From Halobacillus litoralis (GTDB lineage: Bacteria; Bacillota; Bacilli; Bacillales; Halobacillaceae): a stretch of 64,000 bases of DNA. The stretch covers positions 1,234,001 to 1,298,000 of the forward strand of contig NZ_CP129016.1 in the NCBI RefSeq assembly GCF_020524085.2, read 5' to 3'. Of this stretch, positions 27,750 to 37,333 are shown in pieces (position 1 is the first letter of the stretch; each line of letters begins with the position of its first letter). Under the pieces are notes generated by a model. That model saw only the letters and a program-made list of their open reading frames with translations. It made no database searches and was not told the DNA's origin. Both the position numbers and the translations under genes were made by a program.

Positions 27750-28900
27750 TTATCGAGAGGTTAGCGTAATTTGGACGGTGGTTGGTTTGCCGTCACGGTA
27801 AACTTCAAGCTCGGCTGTATCTCCGTCTTGTGCTTGGTTGTAGAGATACTGTCGCAAGCTGATGAGTGACTCGATTTCATTTCCGTCGATGGCGGTGATG
27901 ACATCGTACTTTTCAAGTCCTGCTTCATCAGCAGGGGAGCCTTTTTCGACGCCTTGGACGAGGACGCCTTCAGTCACTTTTTCTGGCAACCCTAGTTCAC
28001 GTTGTAACACAGGGTTAGGGATTTGGTTCAAGTCTTGCAGGGAAACTCCCATGTAAGGACGCTCAACTTCGCCGTTCGTCTCTAAATCTTCAATGACAGG
28101 TTTAGCAACGTCCATTGGGATAGAGAATCCTATTCCTTCAACTTCGGCTTTTGCGATTTTCATAGAGTTGATTCCGATGACTTCGCCTTGCAGATTGATG
28201 AGCGCACCGCCACTGTTACCTGGGTTGATGGCTGCATCGGTTTGAAGGACTTCGGTTTGCCAATCTGGCTGTTGATCACCGTTAATATCGACTGGAATAT
28301 TACGGTTCAAACCACTGACAATTCCTTTCGTTACGGATCCTGCGAATTCCATGCCCAGCGGGTTACCGATGGCAATGGCTGTTTGCCCGACCTCTACGTC
28401 ACTGGCTTTACCTAATTCAGCAACCTTTTGCACATGTTCGCTATCTATTTGTAAAACGGCTCCAGGTCTGTTAAAGGGTCACTGCCTTTTAGTTCGGCTT
28501 TCACTTTTGTTCCATCACTCAGAATAACTTCAAGTTCAGAAGCATTCTCGATGACGTGATGGTTGGTGGCAACAAAAGCTTTTCCGCCTTCTTCCTTATA
28601 AATGACCCCGGAACCTGTACCGGCTTTTTTAGCACCTTGTCCTGTATTTTGGACATTACTAATTCCTACAACCGCTTCGGAAGCTTCGTTGACTGCTTGA
28701 GTCACTTCCTCCTGGTTTTTCCCGAGATTCAGTTCGTTGGCTTGTGCTGTCGGCTTTTCAGTATTGATATCTATTGAAATGCCCTGCCACTGAAAAACGG
28801 TGGTAACTAGAAAAACAGCTGCAATGGCTCCTAAAACACTAAAAGCTATACCGGAACGTTTGTATTGTTTCTTATCATTTCGCTTCTGCTCATCAAACAT
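27750..28900 (-). pseudogene. htrB: HtrA/DegP-like membrane serine protease (HtrB), frameshifted
   Basis: Membrane-anchored quality-control protease on the outer face of the membrane. About 382 residues when the two frames are joined. N-terminal cytosolic stretch, one membrane helix (SGIAFSVLGAIAAVFLVTTV), then the trypsin-like domain with His in TNHHVIENA, Asp expected in GSDPLTDL, and Ser in NPGNSGGAL; a PDZ domain closes it (KGSPADEAGLEKYDVITAID). The frame breaks at coding CTGGAGCC (plus-strand about 28459-28466), directly after GSDPLTDL; dropping two bases gives the family sequence DLAVLQID. The start is ATG 28900. Divergent to cssRS, as at the B. subtilis htrB locus, so CssR should activate it under secretion stress; a TATAAT -10 with a poor -35 lies at 28927-28922. 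Confidence 0.88.
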
Positions 28901-29092
28901 TAGAGAAACGACGCCCCTTTCATTATAATTCGCTGTTGATCTGTGGTGTTTCCCTCTGACAATTCTTATTCTACGACAGAGATATGGAATGACTTTGGTG
29001 TAATTGTGGAAAAAGTGTGGAATGTAGGAGTAATCCATAAAAATATGAGAGAATAAAACAAAAGCAGATGTGGATAGAGGAGGAGACCATCT

Positions 29093-29779
29093 ATGAATCA
29101 GATGATTGGACTTGTAGAAGATGATCCGAATATTCGAGATATTGTAGAAGGTTATTTAAATAAAGAAGGGTACCAGGTTATAGCTGTCGATACGGCAGAA
29201 AAGGCCTGGGATATTTTTCAGGAACAGACCCCTGACCTTTGGGTGCTGGACATCATGCTTCATGGAATGGATGGGTATGAGTTTTGTAAAAAAATACGCC
29301 AGACTTCAGAAGTTCCGATTATTATTATATCAGCCAAAGATGAAGAGGTAGATAAAATACTGGGTTTGGAACTCGGTGGGGACGATTACTTAACCAAACC
29401 TTTCAGCCCAAGAGAGTTGGTGGCCAGGGCAAAGCGTCACTTGAAGCGTTGGCAGGCCATGAAGCCGACTGCTGACGAGGAGCAGGACACCATCGTAGCT
29501 GGTGAATTGGAACTGAATGATGCGGAGAGACAAGCTTACTTCCAGGGGGAAGAGATTGAAGTGACAACGAAAGAATTTGAAATGCTGAAGATCTTAGCTT
29601 CTCAAGAGAACCGTGCCTTTGCGCGTGAAGAACTGCTGATCAAGGTAGGGGGAGAAGATTATTACGGGAGTGATCGTGCGGTCGACGACCTGATCAAGCG
29701 ACTACGCAAAAAGATGAAAGATCTTCCGATAGAAACGGTTTGGGGACACGGATATCGATTGAAGGAGAAGCGTACATGA
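29093..29779 (+). CDS. cssR: Response regulator CssR-like (OmpR family)
   Basis: 228 residues. Receiver domain at 1-120: acidic pocket VEDD, phosphoacceptor Asp in LWVLDIMLHGMDGYE (about 53), Thr/Ser in IISAKD and Lys in LTKPF. C-terminal winged helix at 135-228 ending PIETVWGHGYRLKEK. The string ELLIKVGGEDYYGSDRAVDD resembles CssR, where VWG is normally found; here the Trp is Gly, a one-base change (TGG to GGG). Start ATG 29093 with GAGGAGGAG upstream. The stop overlaps the kinase start by four bases (ATGA), so the two are translationally coupled. Position opposite htrB supports the secretion-stress role. Confidence 0.92.
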   Translation: MNQMIGLVEDDPNIRDIVEGYLNKEGYQVIAVDTAEKAWDIFQEQTPDLWVLDIMLHGMDGYEFCKKIRQTSEVPIIIISAKDEEVDKILGLELGGDDYLTKPFSPRELVARAKRHLKRWQAMKPTADEEQDTIVAGELELNDAERQAYFQGEEIEVTTKEFEMLKILASQENRAFAREELLIKVGGEDYYGSDRAVDDLIKRLRKKMKDLPIETVWGHGYRLKEKRT

Positions 29780-31107
29780 AGCTTTTGTATCAATTGAATG
29801 CCGCGTTTGCAACATTAATTATCGTCATCATGTCCATCACTGCATTTTTTATCTACTCGCTCCTCATGGACATGCTGATACAGGATGAACAGCGCCAGCT
29901 AGAGGGGAGAGCAGATCTTCTTGTGGATATTATCAGTGACCAAGACCCAGAGCGCAGCCCTGAACTTTCCCAGCTATTGCAGGACCGTAATTACCCGATC
30001 GTATTATTTGATCGGGAAAGCAACGAAATTTTATTCCGTACCATGCCTGCGGTCGTTGCGTATTCATGGGTGGAGCGTTATGAAGAGGAACTCATCGATC
30101 AGGAAGTTTGGGAAACGATGGGGGAAAAATACGTTGCTTACGATTTTCCTGTGAGTAGAGACGAGAATCAAGTCCTTGTCATGGCGACCCCTCTTAATGA
30201 CTTGCAGGCCGTCCAATCCGTTTTTGCTTCACGGATGATTGTCGTATTTCTCATTGGTCTATTGCTTGCCATCGTCCTCAGTTATGTATTGACGTGGCGT
30301 CTCGTAACCCCTCTTACCAAACTGAAAGAAGAAGTGAAGAAAATAGAGAAGCGTCAGTTTTCTGATGTGAAAAAAGTGCAGGCTGCCGGTGAGATTGGAG
30401 AAGTTGAACAAAGCCTCAGGCATATGGCTGCAGAGCTATCGAGGTACATACACTCCCAAAAGCAGTTCTTTCAAAATGCTTCCCATGAACTTAAAACCCC
30501 GTTGATGTCCATTCAGGGATACGCGGAGGGAATCAGGGATGGAATCTTTGAAGGAGAAGCGGCAGAAAAGGGTTTGAATGTGATGGTAAGCGAGACCGAG
30601 CGTTTGAAAAAGATTGTCAATGAAATGATTCTGTTAGCCAAGCTCGACAGCAGTGAAGACGTGTATAACCCCGAGGGAACGGAGATATCCGAAGTGATAA
30701 GTCAGGCGAGGGATCGGTTGTATCCACTTGCAAAGGAAAAGAGAATTGAATTGAGAACGGAAGATATACATCCGTATCATGCATTCGTTGACAGGGAAAG
30801 AGTGCTCCAGGCGATGATCAATATTTTAAGCAATGCGGTCAGACATGCGGAGAGTACAGTAACCGTGACAACGGAAAGAGAGAGGGATCTATATAGAGTG
30901 AAAGTAATCGATGATGGTCCTGGCATTCCAGAAGAGCTTCTTCCTCAACTTTTCGAACGTTTCATTAAAGGAAAAGAAGGGGAAACAGGGCTTGGGCTTG
31001 CTATATCCAGGGCAATCATTGAACGGAGTGGCGGGGAAATCCATGCCTATAATCGGAAAGACACGTCGGGTGCAGTTTTTGAAATTGTGTTAAGTGAAAA
31101 AGAGTGA
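29776..31107 (+). CDS. cssS: Sensor histidine kinase CssS-like
   Basis: Membrane sensor of misfolded secreted protein, partner of CssR. 443 residues from ATG 29776 (GAAGGAG upstream). TM1 near 10-30, an extracellular sensing loop of about 120 residues, TM2 near 150-172 (MIVVFLIGLLLAIVLSYVL), a HAMP linker, then the kinase: H-box ASHELKTPLMSIQGY, N-box NILSNAVRHA, G-boxes DDGPGIPEELL and GETGLGLAIS. All catalytic boxes are present. Overlaps cssR by four bases. Confidence 0.92.
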   Translation: MKLLYQLNAAFATLIIVIMSITAFFIYSLLMDMLIQDEQRQLEGRADLLVDIISDQDPERSPELSQLLQDRNYPIVLFDRESNEILFRTMPAVVAYSWVERYEEELIDQEVWETMGEKYVAYDFPVSRDENQVLVMATPLNDLQAVQSVFASRMIVVFLIGLLLAIVLSYVLTWRLVTPLTKLKEEVKKIEKRQFSDVKKVQAAGEIGEVEQSLRHMAAELSRYIHSQKQFFQNASHELKTPLMSIQGYAEGIRDGIFEGEAAEKGLNVMVSETERLKKIVNEMILLAKLDSSEDVYNPEGTEISEVISQARDRLYPLAKEKRIELRTEDIHPYHAFVDRERVLQAMINILSNAVRHAESTVTVTTERERDLYRVKVIDDGPGIPEELLPQLFERFIKGKEGETGLGLAISRAIIERSGGEIHAYNRKDTSGAVFEIVLSEKE

Positions 31108-31172
31108 GATATACCAAACATGGTATAATAGAAGGCAGAGAACGATTCCATAAAGAAGTGAGGGAATACAGC

Positions 31173-31694
31173 ATGGAAGCAAAACCTTGTATCGATTCAT
31201 TAACGGTAAAAAGTTCACACGTTTTACCACCGGATACCAATAGTCATGGTACGTTATTTGGTGGGAAACTAATGGCTCACATTGATGATGTAGCAGCGAT
31301 TGCAGCTGTCAGACATGCCAGAAAGCCGGTTGTGACGGCATCTACTGATTCTGTCGATTTCTTACAGCCTGTTTTTGAGGGAGACACCATTTGCCTGGAG
31401 GCATTCGTAACATGGACACATAACACGTCCATGGAAGTGTTCGTCAAAGCAACGACTGAAAACCTTTTGACTGGAGAAAGAAAGGTTTGTACAACAGCTT
31501 TTCTATCTATGGTAGCTGTGGACGAAAAGAATGAACCTTCACCTGTGCCAGGGGTGTATCCTGAATCAGACGAAGAAAAGTGGCTGCATGAGAACGCGCA
31601 GAAGCGTCATGAACATCGGAAGAATAGAAGGAAAGAATCCAAGGAACTTGCGGAGAAGTTTGGTACCAGCCTTCCTTGGAAACGCGATTGCTAA
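31173..31694 (+). CDS. Acyl-CoA thioesterase, hotdog fold
   Basis: Cytosolic thioesterase that hydrolyses acyl-CoA. 173 residues from ATG 31173; the frame open from 31104 has no ribosome site there, whereas AAGTGAGGGA precedes the ATG. DTNSHGTLFGGKLMAHIDD is the typical N-terminal hotdog motif with the active-site Asn/His/Asp region, and STDSVDFLQPVFEGD the next strand. The C-terminal 40 residues are a highly charged helix (KRHEHRKNRRKESKELAEKF). Similar to YkhA of B. subtilis. 65 bp after cssS; may be read through from it. Confidence 0.88.
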   Translation: MEAKPCIDSLTVKSSHVLPPDTNSHGTLFGGKLMAHIDDVAAIAAVRHARKPVVTASTDSVDFLQPVFEGDTICLEAFVTWTHNTSMEVFVKATTENLLTGERKVCTTAFLSMVAVDEKNEPSPVPGVYPESDEEKWLHENAQKRHEHRKNRRKESKELAEKFGTSLPWKRDC

Positions 31695-31734
31695 AAAAGC
31701 TTGGCTGCCATTATAGGTAGCCAAGCTTTTTTCT
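31693..31734. terminator. Bidirectional terminator, thioesterase / fbpC
   Basis: AAAAAAGCTTGGCT(G)CC / GG(T)AGCCAAGCTTTTTT with a six-base loop between convergent genes. Confidence 0.9.
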
Positions 31735-32455
31735 ATTTGAGCCGGACGAGCTCAGGTTGACGCACCTCTTCTTCAGCACGGGTTGTTGTACAAAGGGAGT
31801 CCCAATCGTGGGCAGCTCCGTCTCTCATTGTAATAATACGATCAGCAATGGCTCTCGAGTCTTCACGGTCGTGAGTGACGAAAATAGAGGTCGTACCTGT
31901 TTGTTTTATGATTTCTTTCAATTCACTTCTAATTTTGATTTGAAGGTCTGCATCTAAATTACTGAACGGTTCATCCAAAAGAAGAAGGGAAGGCTCAGGT
32001 GCAAGGGAACGAGCCAGAGCGATTCTCTGCTGCTGTCCGCCACTTAATTCGTGAGGGTATCTCTTTGCATAGCTACTCATGTTTACCAATTCAAGCACTT
32101 CGTGTACGCGATTCTTTCTATCTTTTCGTTTCCAATGCTTTAAACCGAATTGAACATTTTCGTAAACCGTCATGTGGGGGAACAGGGCATAGTCTTGAAA
32201 GACCATGCCAATCCCTCTTTTTTCGGGAAGGACAAAGGTCCGTTCATCAGTCATTGTCTCACTGCCGATTTTTATGGTTCCTTTGGATGGCGTCTCAAGA
32301 CCACACAATAGTCGGAGCACGGTACTTTTCCCACTGCCACTTTCACCAAGAATGGAGATGATTTCTCCTTGTTGAATATCGAGGTTGAAATGGTGAATCG
32401 TTAAATTTTTTGCGTTTTTATAACCGAAACAGAGATCTTTGATTTGAACGTACAT
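31733..32455 (-). CDS. fbpC: Iron(III) ABC transporter ATP-binding protein
   Basis: Cytosolic ATPase of the importer. 240 residues: Walker A GESGSGKST (about 37-45), Q-loop MVFQDYALFP, signature LSGGQQQRIALARSLA, Walker B LLLLDEPFSNLD, switch His in FVTHDRED. It is shorter than many FbpC/PotA-type subunits because the C-terminal regulatory (OB-like) domain is absent. It starts one base after the stop of fbpB and ends at a shared terminator; last gene of fbpABC. Confidence 0.9.
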   Translation of the reverse strand: MYVQIKDLCFGYKNAKNLTIHHFNLDIQQGEIISILGESGSGKSTVLRLLCGLETPSKGTIKIGSETMTDERTFVLPEKRGIGMVFQDYALFPHMTVYENVQFGLKHWKRKDRKNRVHEVLELVNMSSYAKRYPHELSGGQQQRIALARSLAPEPSLLLLDEPFSNLDADLQIKIRSELKEIIKQTGTTSIFVTHDREDSRAIADRIITMRDGAAHDWDSLCTTTRAEEEVRQPELVRLK

Positions 32456-32456
32456 A

Positions 32457-34106
32457 TCAATTCGACTCCTTTTCTAAAACTTGATGAAAAACAAAAACGG
32501 CAATGGCACTGATGACAACGATAATGATGGAGGCGAGAGCAGCCTCATGGATTTGCTCATCACTAGCGTATTTAAAGGCATTCGTGGAAAGTGTTCCAAA
32601 GTTAAAGGGCCTTAATATTAAGGTGAGCGGCAATTCTTTAATGATTTCGATAAAAGCGAGCAGGAACCCACTGATGAGCGGAGCTTTTATCATTTTCAGA
32701 TCGACTTTGAAAAAGGTGCGTGTCATATTCATGCCGAGCATCCTTGAAGCTTCCGTGTATTTATTGCCGATTTTATCAAAACCAGATTCGATGGAATTGT
32801 ATCCGATGGCAAGGAAGCGAATGATGTAGGCAGAGATTAAGATGACCAAACTCGTACTCAAAAATAGGCGGCTTTCCAAACCAGTAGATTCATAAAAGCT
32901 TGAAAGACCACTATCCAAACCAATAAAGACGGTACTGATTCCGACCGCGATGACGGCTCCCGGAATGGAATATCCTAAGATGGTCACTTTTGCTGCCGAC
33001 TTTGATAAAGCGCTCTGATGCATTCTGGAAAAGTTAGCGATAATTACAGCAAACAAGACAATTAGTAAGGCACCCACGAAAGAGACAAGAAGTGAATTCC
33101 ATATGAGTGTCGTAAATTCGGGAGATGCAATTTTTTCAAAAGTTAATAACATCCAGTCGACGAGTTGCACGAATGGAATGAGAAATCCTAATAAGAAAAT
33201 AAACAGACAGTATCCAAAAGCCCCCCATGCTTTCCATCCTTTTAACTGGGTAGGGTGGAGGGGACGAGCTTTAGCTGTTGTCGATGCATATTTTTTACGG
33301 CCTCGGAGCACTTTTTCTAAAGTAAGGATGGCAAACACAATAAACATGAGCGTCGCCGATAGTTTGATGGCTGAATTGAGATCATTCATCCCAAACCATG
33401 TTTGAAAAATCGCTGTACTGAAAGTTGGTACACCGAAATATTGAACCACCCCATAATCATTTAATACTTCCAAAAGCACAAGACTCACGCCACCGACAAT
33501 CGCTCCACGGGAGATAGGGAGTACCACTCTGAAAAAGATATCTACTGGAGAGCGGCCGAGGAGTCTGGCATTTTCTATGAGTGATGCGGACTGGTTAGCT
33601 AGAAAAGCTCTTGTGATCGTGTATACATAGGGAAAGAGAAAGAGCGTGAATATAAAGACGGCCCCCGGCAGGTTGAGAATATTGAAGTAGACTTGATCCA
33701 CCTCAATGTCCCAGTTGTTCCTTAATGTCGTTTGAAGGACGCCTGTATAATTCAAGATCCCATTGTATGTGTAACCCGCAATATAAGGGGGGATGGCCAG
33801 TGGCAGAATCAGCCCCCATTTAAAGAACTTTTTCATAGGAAACTCATAGGCTGACACGATCCATGCTAAACTCGTACCGATGATGATGGTTAAAAATCCT
33901 GTGAAAACAATAAGCAAGCCTGTATTTTTTAATAAATCCGGCAAGATGTATTCATGGATGTGATTCCAGTTTTCAGCCTTTTGTGTAAAAAAGTTGAAGA
34001 GGATCGTTATGTTGGGAATGAGAATCAGAATGACAATCACCAGGCTGAGGATCGACCAAATATTCATGTACCCAGGAAGCTTACGTAACAAATTCAAGCG
34101 TGACAC
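32457..34106 (-). CDS. fbpB: Iron(III) ABC transporter permease
   Basis: Membrane channel of the importer: 549 residues made of two fused binding-protein-dependent transport domains, each with about six TM helices and an EAA-type loop (NARLLGRSPVDIFFRVVLPI near residue 180, EASRMLGMNMTRTFFKVDL near 455). The two-domain build is typical of FbpB/SfuB iron permeases. It follows fbpA on the same strand after a 154-bp gap that contains an internal terminator and a second hairpin. Confidence 0.92.
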   Translation of the reverse strand: MSRLNLLRKLPGYMNIWSILSLVIVILILIPNITILFNFFTQKAENWNHIHEYILPDLLKNTGLLIVFTGFLTIIIGTSLAWIVSAYEFPMKKFFKWGLILPLAIPPYIAGYTYNGILNYTGVLQTTLRNNWDIEVDQVYFNILNLPGAVFIFTLFLFPYVYTITRAFLANQSASLIENARLLGRSPVDIFFRVVLPISRGAIVGGVSLVLLEVLNDYGVVQYFGVPTFSTAIFQTWFGMNDLNSAIKLSATLMFIVFAILTLEKVLRGRKKYASTTAKARPLHPTQLKGWKAWGAFGYCLFIFLLGFLIPFVQLVDWMLLTFEKIASPEFTTLIWNSLLVSFVGALLIVLFAVIIANFSRMHQSALSKSAAKVTILGYSIPGAVIAVGISTVFIGLDSGLSSFYESTGLESRLFLSTSLVILISAYIIRFLAIGYNSIESGFDKIGNKYTEASRMLGMNMTRTFFKVDLKMIKAPLISGFLLAFIEIIKELPLTLILRPFNFGTLSTNAFKYASDEQIHEAALASIIIVVISAIAVFVFHQVLEKESN

Positions 34107-34131
34107 GTCCTTTATCCTACCAATCGCTCAG

Positions 34132-34171
34132 CCTTGAATGAAAAAAGCCGGAAAACTTTCTTCATTCAAGG
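34132..34171 (-). promoter_or_regulatory. Second hairpin in the fbpA-fbpB gap
   Basis: Long stem CCTTGAATGA(A)AAAG / CTTTC(T)TCATTCAAGG, just ahead of fbpB. It may protect the fbpB mRNA end or act with the terminator above to set subunit ratios. Confidence 0.55.
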
Positions 34172-34214
34172 TTGAGTCCGCTTTAATGATAACAGTTCTC
34201 AACTGTTTTGTATA

Positions 34215-34250
34215 GAAAAAAACCGCATCATGGAAGGCCATGATGCGGTT
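34215..34250 (-). terminator. Partial terminator after fbpA
   Basis: On the minus strand AACCGCATCATGG / CCATGATGCGGTT with a four-base loop and seven T. It lies inside the operon, so it probably lowers fbpBC relative to the binding protein. Confidence 0.85.
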
Positions 34251-34260
34251 ACTAAACGTA

Positions 34261-35376
34261 TTATTTCCAACCGACTTCATTCATGATTTGAATCGCACGG
34301 TCGTTATTCTCACCAAGTTCATTCAGACGAATGTCTTGTTCTTTGAACTCTCCCCAGCTTTGTAGAAGCTCAGAAGGCTCTACATTAGGGTTGACCGGGT
34401 ATTCATAGTTTGCTTCAGCAAATTGTTTTTGTGCTTCCTCTTTAGAAAGGAACTCAATGAACTTCTTCGCGTTTTCCGTGTTTTGGCTGCTGGCTGTTAC
34501 ACCAACACCACTGATGTTTACGTGAGTACCTGTTGTATCCTGGTTGGGGAACATGATTTCTAACTGTTCAGCAACTTTAACTTCTTCTTCATCTTCAGAA
34601 TTCAACATTTTACCCATGTAGTAGGTATTCATAACGGCTACATCACCTTCACCGGCAGCTACCGCTTTCGCCTGGTCACGATCTCCGCCTTGAGGATCAC
34701 GGGCCATGTTGTCCACGATGCCTTGTGCCCATTCTTTCGCAGCTTCTTCACCTTCAGTAGCGATCATAGAAGCGACAAGGGACTGGTTGTAGATGTTAGA
34801 AGATGAACGGATCAAGACTTTGTCCTGCAACTCATCTTTTGTTAGATCCATATAAGTTTGAACGTCTTCTTCATTTACACGTTCTTTGTGATAAGCAATA
34901 ATACGAGCGCGTTTCGTCAATCCGAACCAGTTGTTGTCTTCATCACGGAATTTCTCCGGAATGTTTTCACTTAATACATCACTTTCAATCGGCTGCAGAA
35001 GCTCTTGGGACTTCGCACGGTGCAGACGACCAGCATCCGCTGTAATCAGAAGGTCAGCTTCAGAAGCTTCGCCCTCACGGTCAAGACGTGCAATCAACTC
35101 ATCGTCTTTACCTTCAATGACGTTGACTTTAATACCTGTTTCTTCTTCGAACTTGTCATAAAGTTCTTGGTCAGTGTCATAGTGACGGCCTGTGTAAAGG
35201 TTAACCTCTCCACCCGTTTCTTCTGACGCGTTTTCTTCGCTGTTTTCTTCTGTGTTCGTTGTTTCTTCTTCATTCGATTCCGATGTTTCTTCCTGATCGT
35301 CTCCGCCGCAAGCTGCGAGAACGAACATAGAAAGGATAAGGATGAAGCTCATTAAAAACCATTTGTTGTTTCTCAT
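34261..35376 (-). CDS. fbpA: Iron(III) ABC transporter substrate-binding lipoprotein
   Basis: Extracellular, lipid-anchored binding protein. 371 residues from ATG 35376, eight bases after AGAGGTGG; the frame from 35409 is only an extension. Signal peptide with lipobox VLAACGG; then about 45 residues rich in Glu/Ser/Thr/Asn as a flexible acidic tether; then a type-II periplasmic-binding fold starting VNLYTGRHYDTDQELYDKFE. The Tyr pair in MNTYYMGKML is the usual iron ligand of FbpA proteins. First gene of fbpABC behind a Fur box. The extreme acidity agrees with a salty habitat. Confidence 0.93.
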   Translation of the reverse strand: MRNNKWFLMSFILILSMFVLAACGGDDQEETSESNEEETTNTEENSEENASEETGGEVNLYTGRHYDTDQELYDKFEEETGIKVNVIEGKDDELIARLDREGEASEADLLITADAGRLHRAKSQELLQPIESDVLSENIPEKFRDEDNNWFGLTKRARIIAYHKERVNEEDVQTYMDLTKDELQDKVLIRSSSNIYNQSLVASMIATEGEEAAKEWAQGIVDNMARDPQGGDRDQAKAVAAGEGDVAVMNTYYMGKMLNSEDEEEVKVAEQLEIMFPNQDTTGTHVNISGVGVTASSQNTENAKKFIEFLSKEEAQKQFAEANYEYPVNPNVEPSELLQSWGEFKEQDIRLNELGENNDRAIQIMNEVGWK

Positions 35377-35412
35377 GTTCTTTCCACCTCTTATGTATAA
35401 TTTTATCAACCA

Positions 35413-35431
35413 TTGATAATGATTTTCATTC
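35413..35431 (-). promoter_or_regulatory. Fur box upstream of fbpA
   Basis: TTGATAATGATTTTCATTC is a near-palindrome matching the classic GATAATGATAATCATTATC well in the left half and with a few mismatches in the right. About 40 bp upstream of fbpA, so iron-dependent repression is expected. Confidence 0.82.
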
Positions 35432-35546
35432 CAGATTCAATTTTAATAGAATCAGCATAGAAGTCAAGTGAATATTGAGAATTTTTTTCATTTAGACATA
35501 ATTGGCTTTCATACATGATTACACCATGGGGTAGGAGGGGGGGACT

Positions 35547-35665
35547 TGATTCCGAGATGTGTTAGGGTCATACCTGCGTTGGCCGTTAAGGTTGTTTAGG
35601 AAGCGATTCATCCCCCGTGCCGCGATCTGTTCATCAAAAGTCCGGAAACTAAGTCTTACATAATA
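35547..35665 (-). repeat. Decayed remnant of a dispersed B-module repeat
   Basis: GATTCCGAGATGTGTTAGGG, then GTTGGCCGTTAAGGTTGTTT and GGAAGCGATTC follow the order of the B module at 61986 (CGAGATG, GTTGAGCGTTAGGGGTGG, GGAAGCTACTC), and CGGAAACTAAGTCTTAC near 35642 resembles the repeat's right end. In the 35432-35822 gap nothing else is recognised apart from the Fur region. Confidence 0.5.
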
Positions 35666-35822
35666 TGGAACGATAGCATAGTAGAGGTTTCATTAAATGG
35701 AAGTAGAGGGTAGAGTTGCAGATGTGGTAAAATAGTTGAGTTCTTGTAGTTGTGTGTTTGTTAGCAAGCGATTATGGGAAAAGACTTAAAATGGAAAATA
35801 TTACTTAAAAGAGGTGAAGGTT

Positions 35823-37245
35823 ATGGTGGAAGATATACTTACTTTTCTGAACGATTGGATGTGGGGGGACCATTCTCGTTGCCGCCTTGCTTGGCTTAGG
35901 GTTATGGTTTTCGATTAAACTGAATTTTGCCCAGTTCACATACATACCAGAAATGTTCCGCGTTCTTTTTGATAAGCGATCGATTTCTGCAGAGGGCAAA
36001 AAGGGAACCTCTCCCTTCCAGGCATTTGCCATCAGTACCGCATCCCGTGTCGGTACAGGAAACCTGGCAGGTGTAGCCGCCGCAATTACGGTTGGTGGTC
36101 CCGGCGCTGTTTTCTGGATGTGGATTGTAGCTGTTCTAGGCGGAGCTTCAAGCTTTATCGAAAGTACGCTGGCACAAATCTACAAAGTTCCTGAAAAGAA
36201 TCAGTATCGAGGCGGTCCGGCCTATTATATTGAAAAAGGGTTGAAGAACAGAGGACTGGGAATTGTTTTTGCAATAACCATTACATTTACGTATGGGTTG
36301 GTTTTCAGCTCCGTGCAATCCAATACCATCCGTCTAGCTTTTGAAAATTCCTTTAATATGGATAAATGGTTGCTTGGTGGAATTCTTACTTTTATTGTAG
36401 CTCTTATTATTTTTGGTGGGTTAAAACGAATTGCTCAAGTAACTCAGTTCATCATTCCGATTATGGCTATTTTCTATATCATCCTTGCAGCCTACGTATT
36501 GGTTGTGAATCTCGGACAGGTGCCAACGATGTTTGGACAGATCTTCGCTGGTGCTTTCGGTTTTCGTGAAGTTGCTGGAGGTACTTTCGGAGGTATGATT
36601 CTAATTGGAATTAAACGTGGGTTATTCTCCAATGAAGCAGGTATGGGTAGTGCGCCAAACGCTGCTGCTACATCTGAAGTTACGCACCCGGTCAAACAAG
36701 GTTTGATTCAAACATTGGGTGTATTCACAGATACGTTGCTTATTTGTAGTGCTACTGCCGTCATTATTCTCTTTGCTGGCGATTATGTAGGCACAGACCT
36801 TGACGGGATCCAACTGACCCAGGAAGCGTTTGAGTCCGAACTTGGCTCATGGGCGGCCATTTTCATTGCGATAGCGATCTTTCTTTTCGCATTCAGTTCG
36901 ATCATCGGAAACTATTACTATGGAGAGACGAACATCGAATTCATCAAAACAAGCAAACCAGCGATCTTTATTTACCGCTTAGCTGTGTTGTTTATGGTTA
37001 TGTTCGGTGCGATTGCTGAGTTTGGTCTTGTATGGTCACTGGCTGATTTGACGATGGGGATCATGGCATTAATTAACTTGTACGCGATTTTCCGATTGTC
37101 ATCTGTGGCCTATGCTGCTTTGCAAGACTACCGTAAGCAAAAGAAAGCAGGAAAAGATCCGGTCTTTTATCAAGATCATCTCCCTGGCGTCGAAGGGATG
37201 GAATACTGGAGAAGAGATCAATCCTCAGAGAAAGAACAAGGGTAA
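35823..37245 (+). pseudogene. Sodium:alanine (AGCS) symporter with N-terminal frameshift
   Basis: Membrane Na+/amino-acid symporter, 473 residues once repaired. True start ATG 35823 after AGAGGTGAAGG gives VEDILTFLNDWMWG; the frame breaks at six G (35863-35868). Removing one G continues TILVAALLGLGLWFSIKLNF, the normal AGCS beginning. The remaining frame (open from 35887) carries the signature GTGNLAGVAAAITVGGPGAV and about ten TM helices, with GLFSNEAGMGSAPNAAATSE further on. As written, only an internal start could be used and the first TM segment would be lost. Again a homopolymer insertion. Strong terminator downstream. Confidence 0.88.
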
Positions 37246-37252
37246 CAAACAT

Positions 37253-37290
37253 AAACAGCCTCAGGATTTCTTTCCAGAGGCTGTTTTTAT
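37253..37290 (+). terminator. Terminator after the AGCS gene
   Basis: AAACAGCCTC / GAGGCTGTTT with a 14-base loop that can pair further, then a T run. Confidence 0.83.
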
Positions 37291-37294
37291 TATT

Positions 37295-37333
37295 GCGCGA
37301 ACGGGCATCCATTTATAGGATGCCCGTTCGCGC
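37295..37333 (+). repeat. 16-bp-stem hairpin at the head of the 21-bp array
   Basis: GCGCGAACGGGCATCC (37295-37310), seven-base loop, GGATGCCCGTTCGCGC (37318-37333). The last bases of the right arm are the first bases of array unit 1. No T run follows. The equivalent structure at 15106 has a 14-bp stem and a seven-base loop. Confidence 0.85.
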
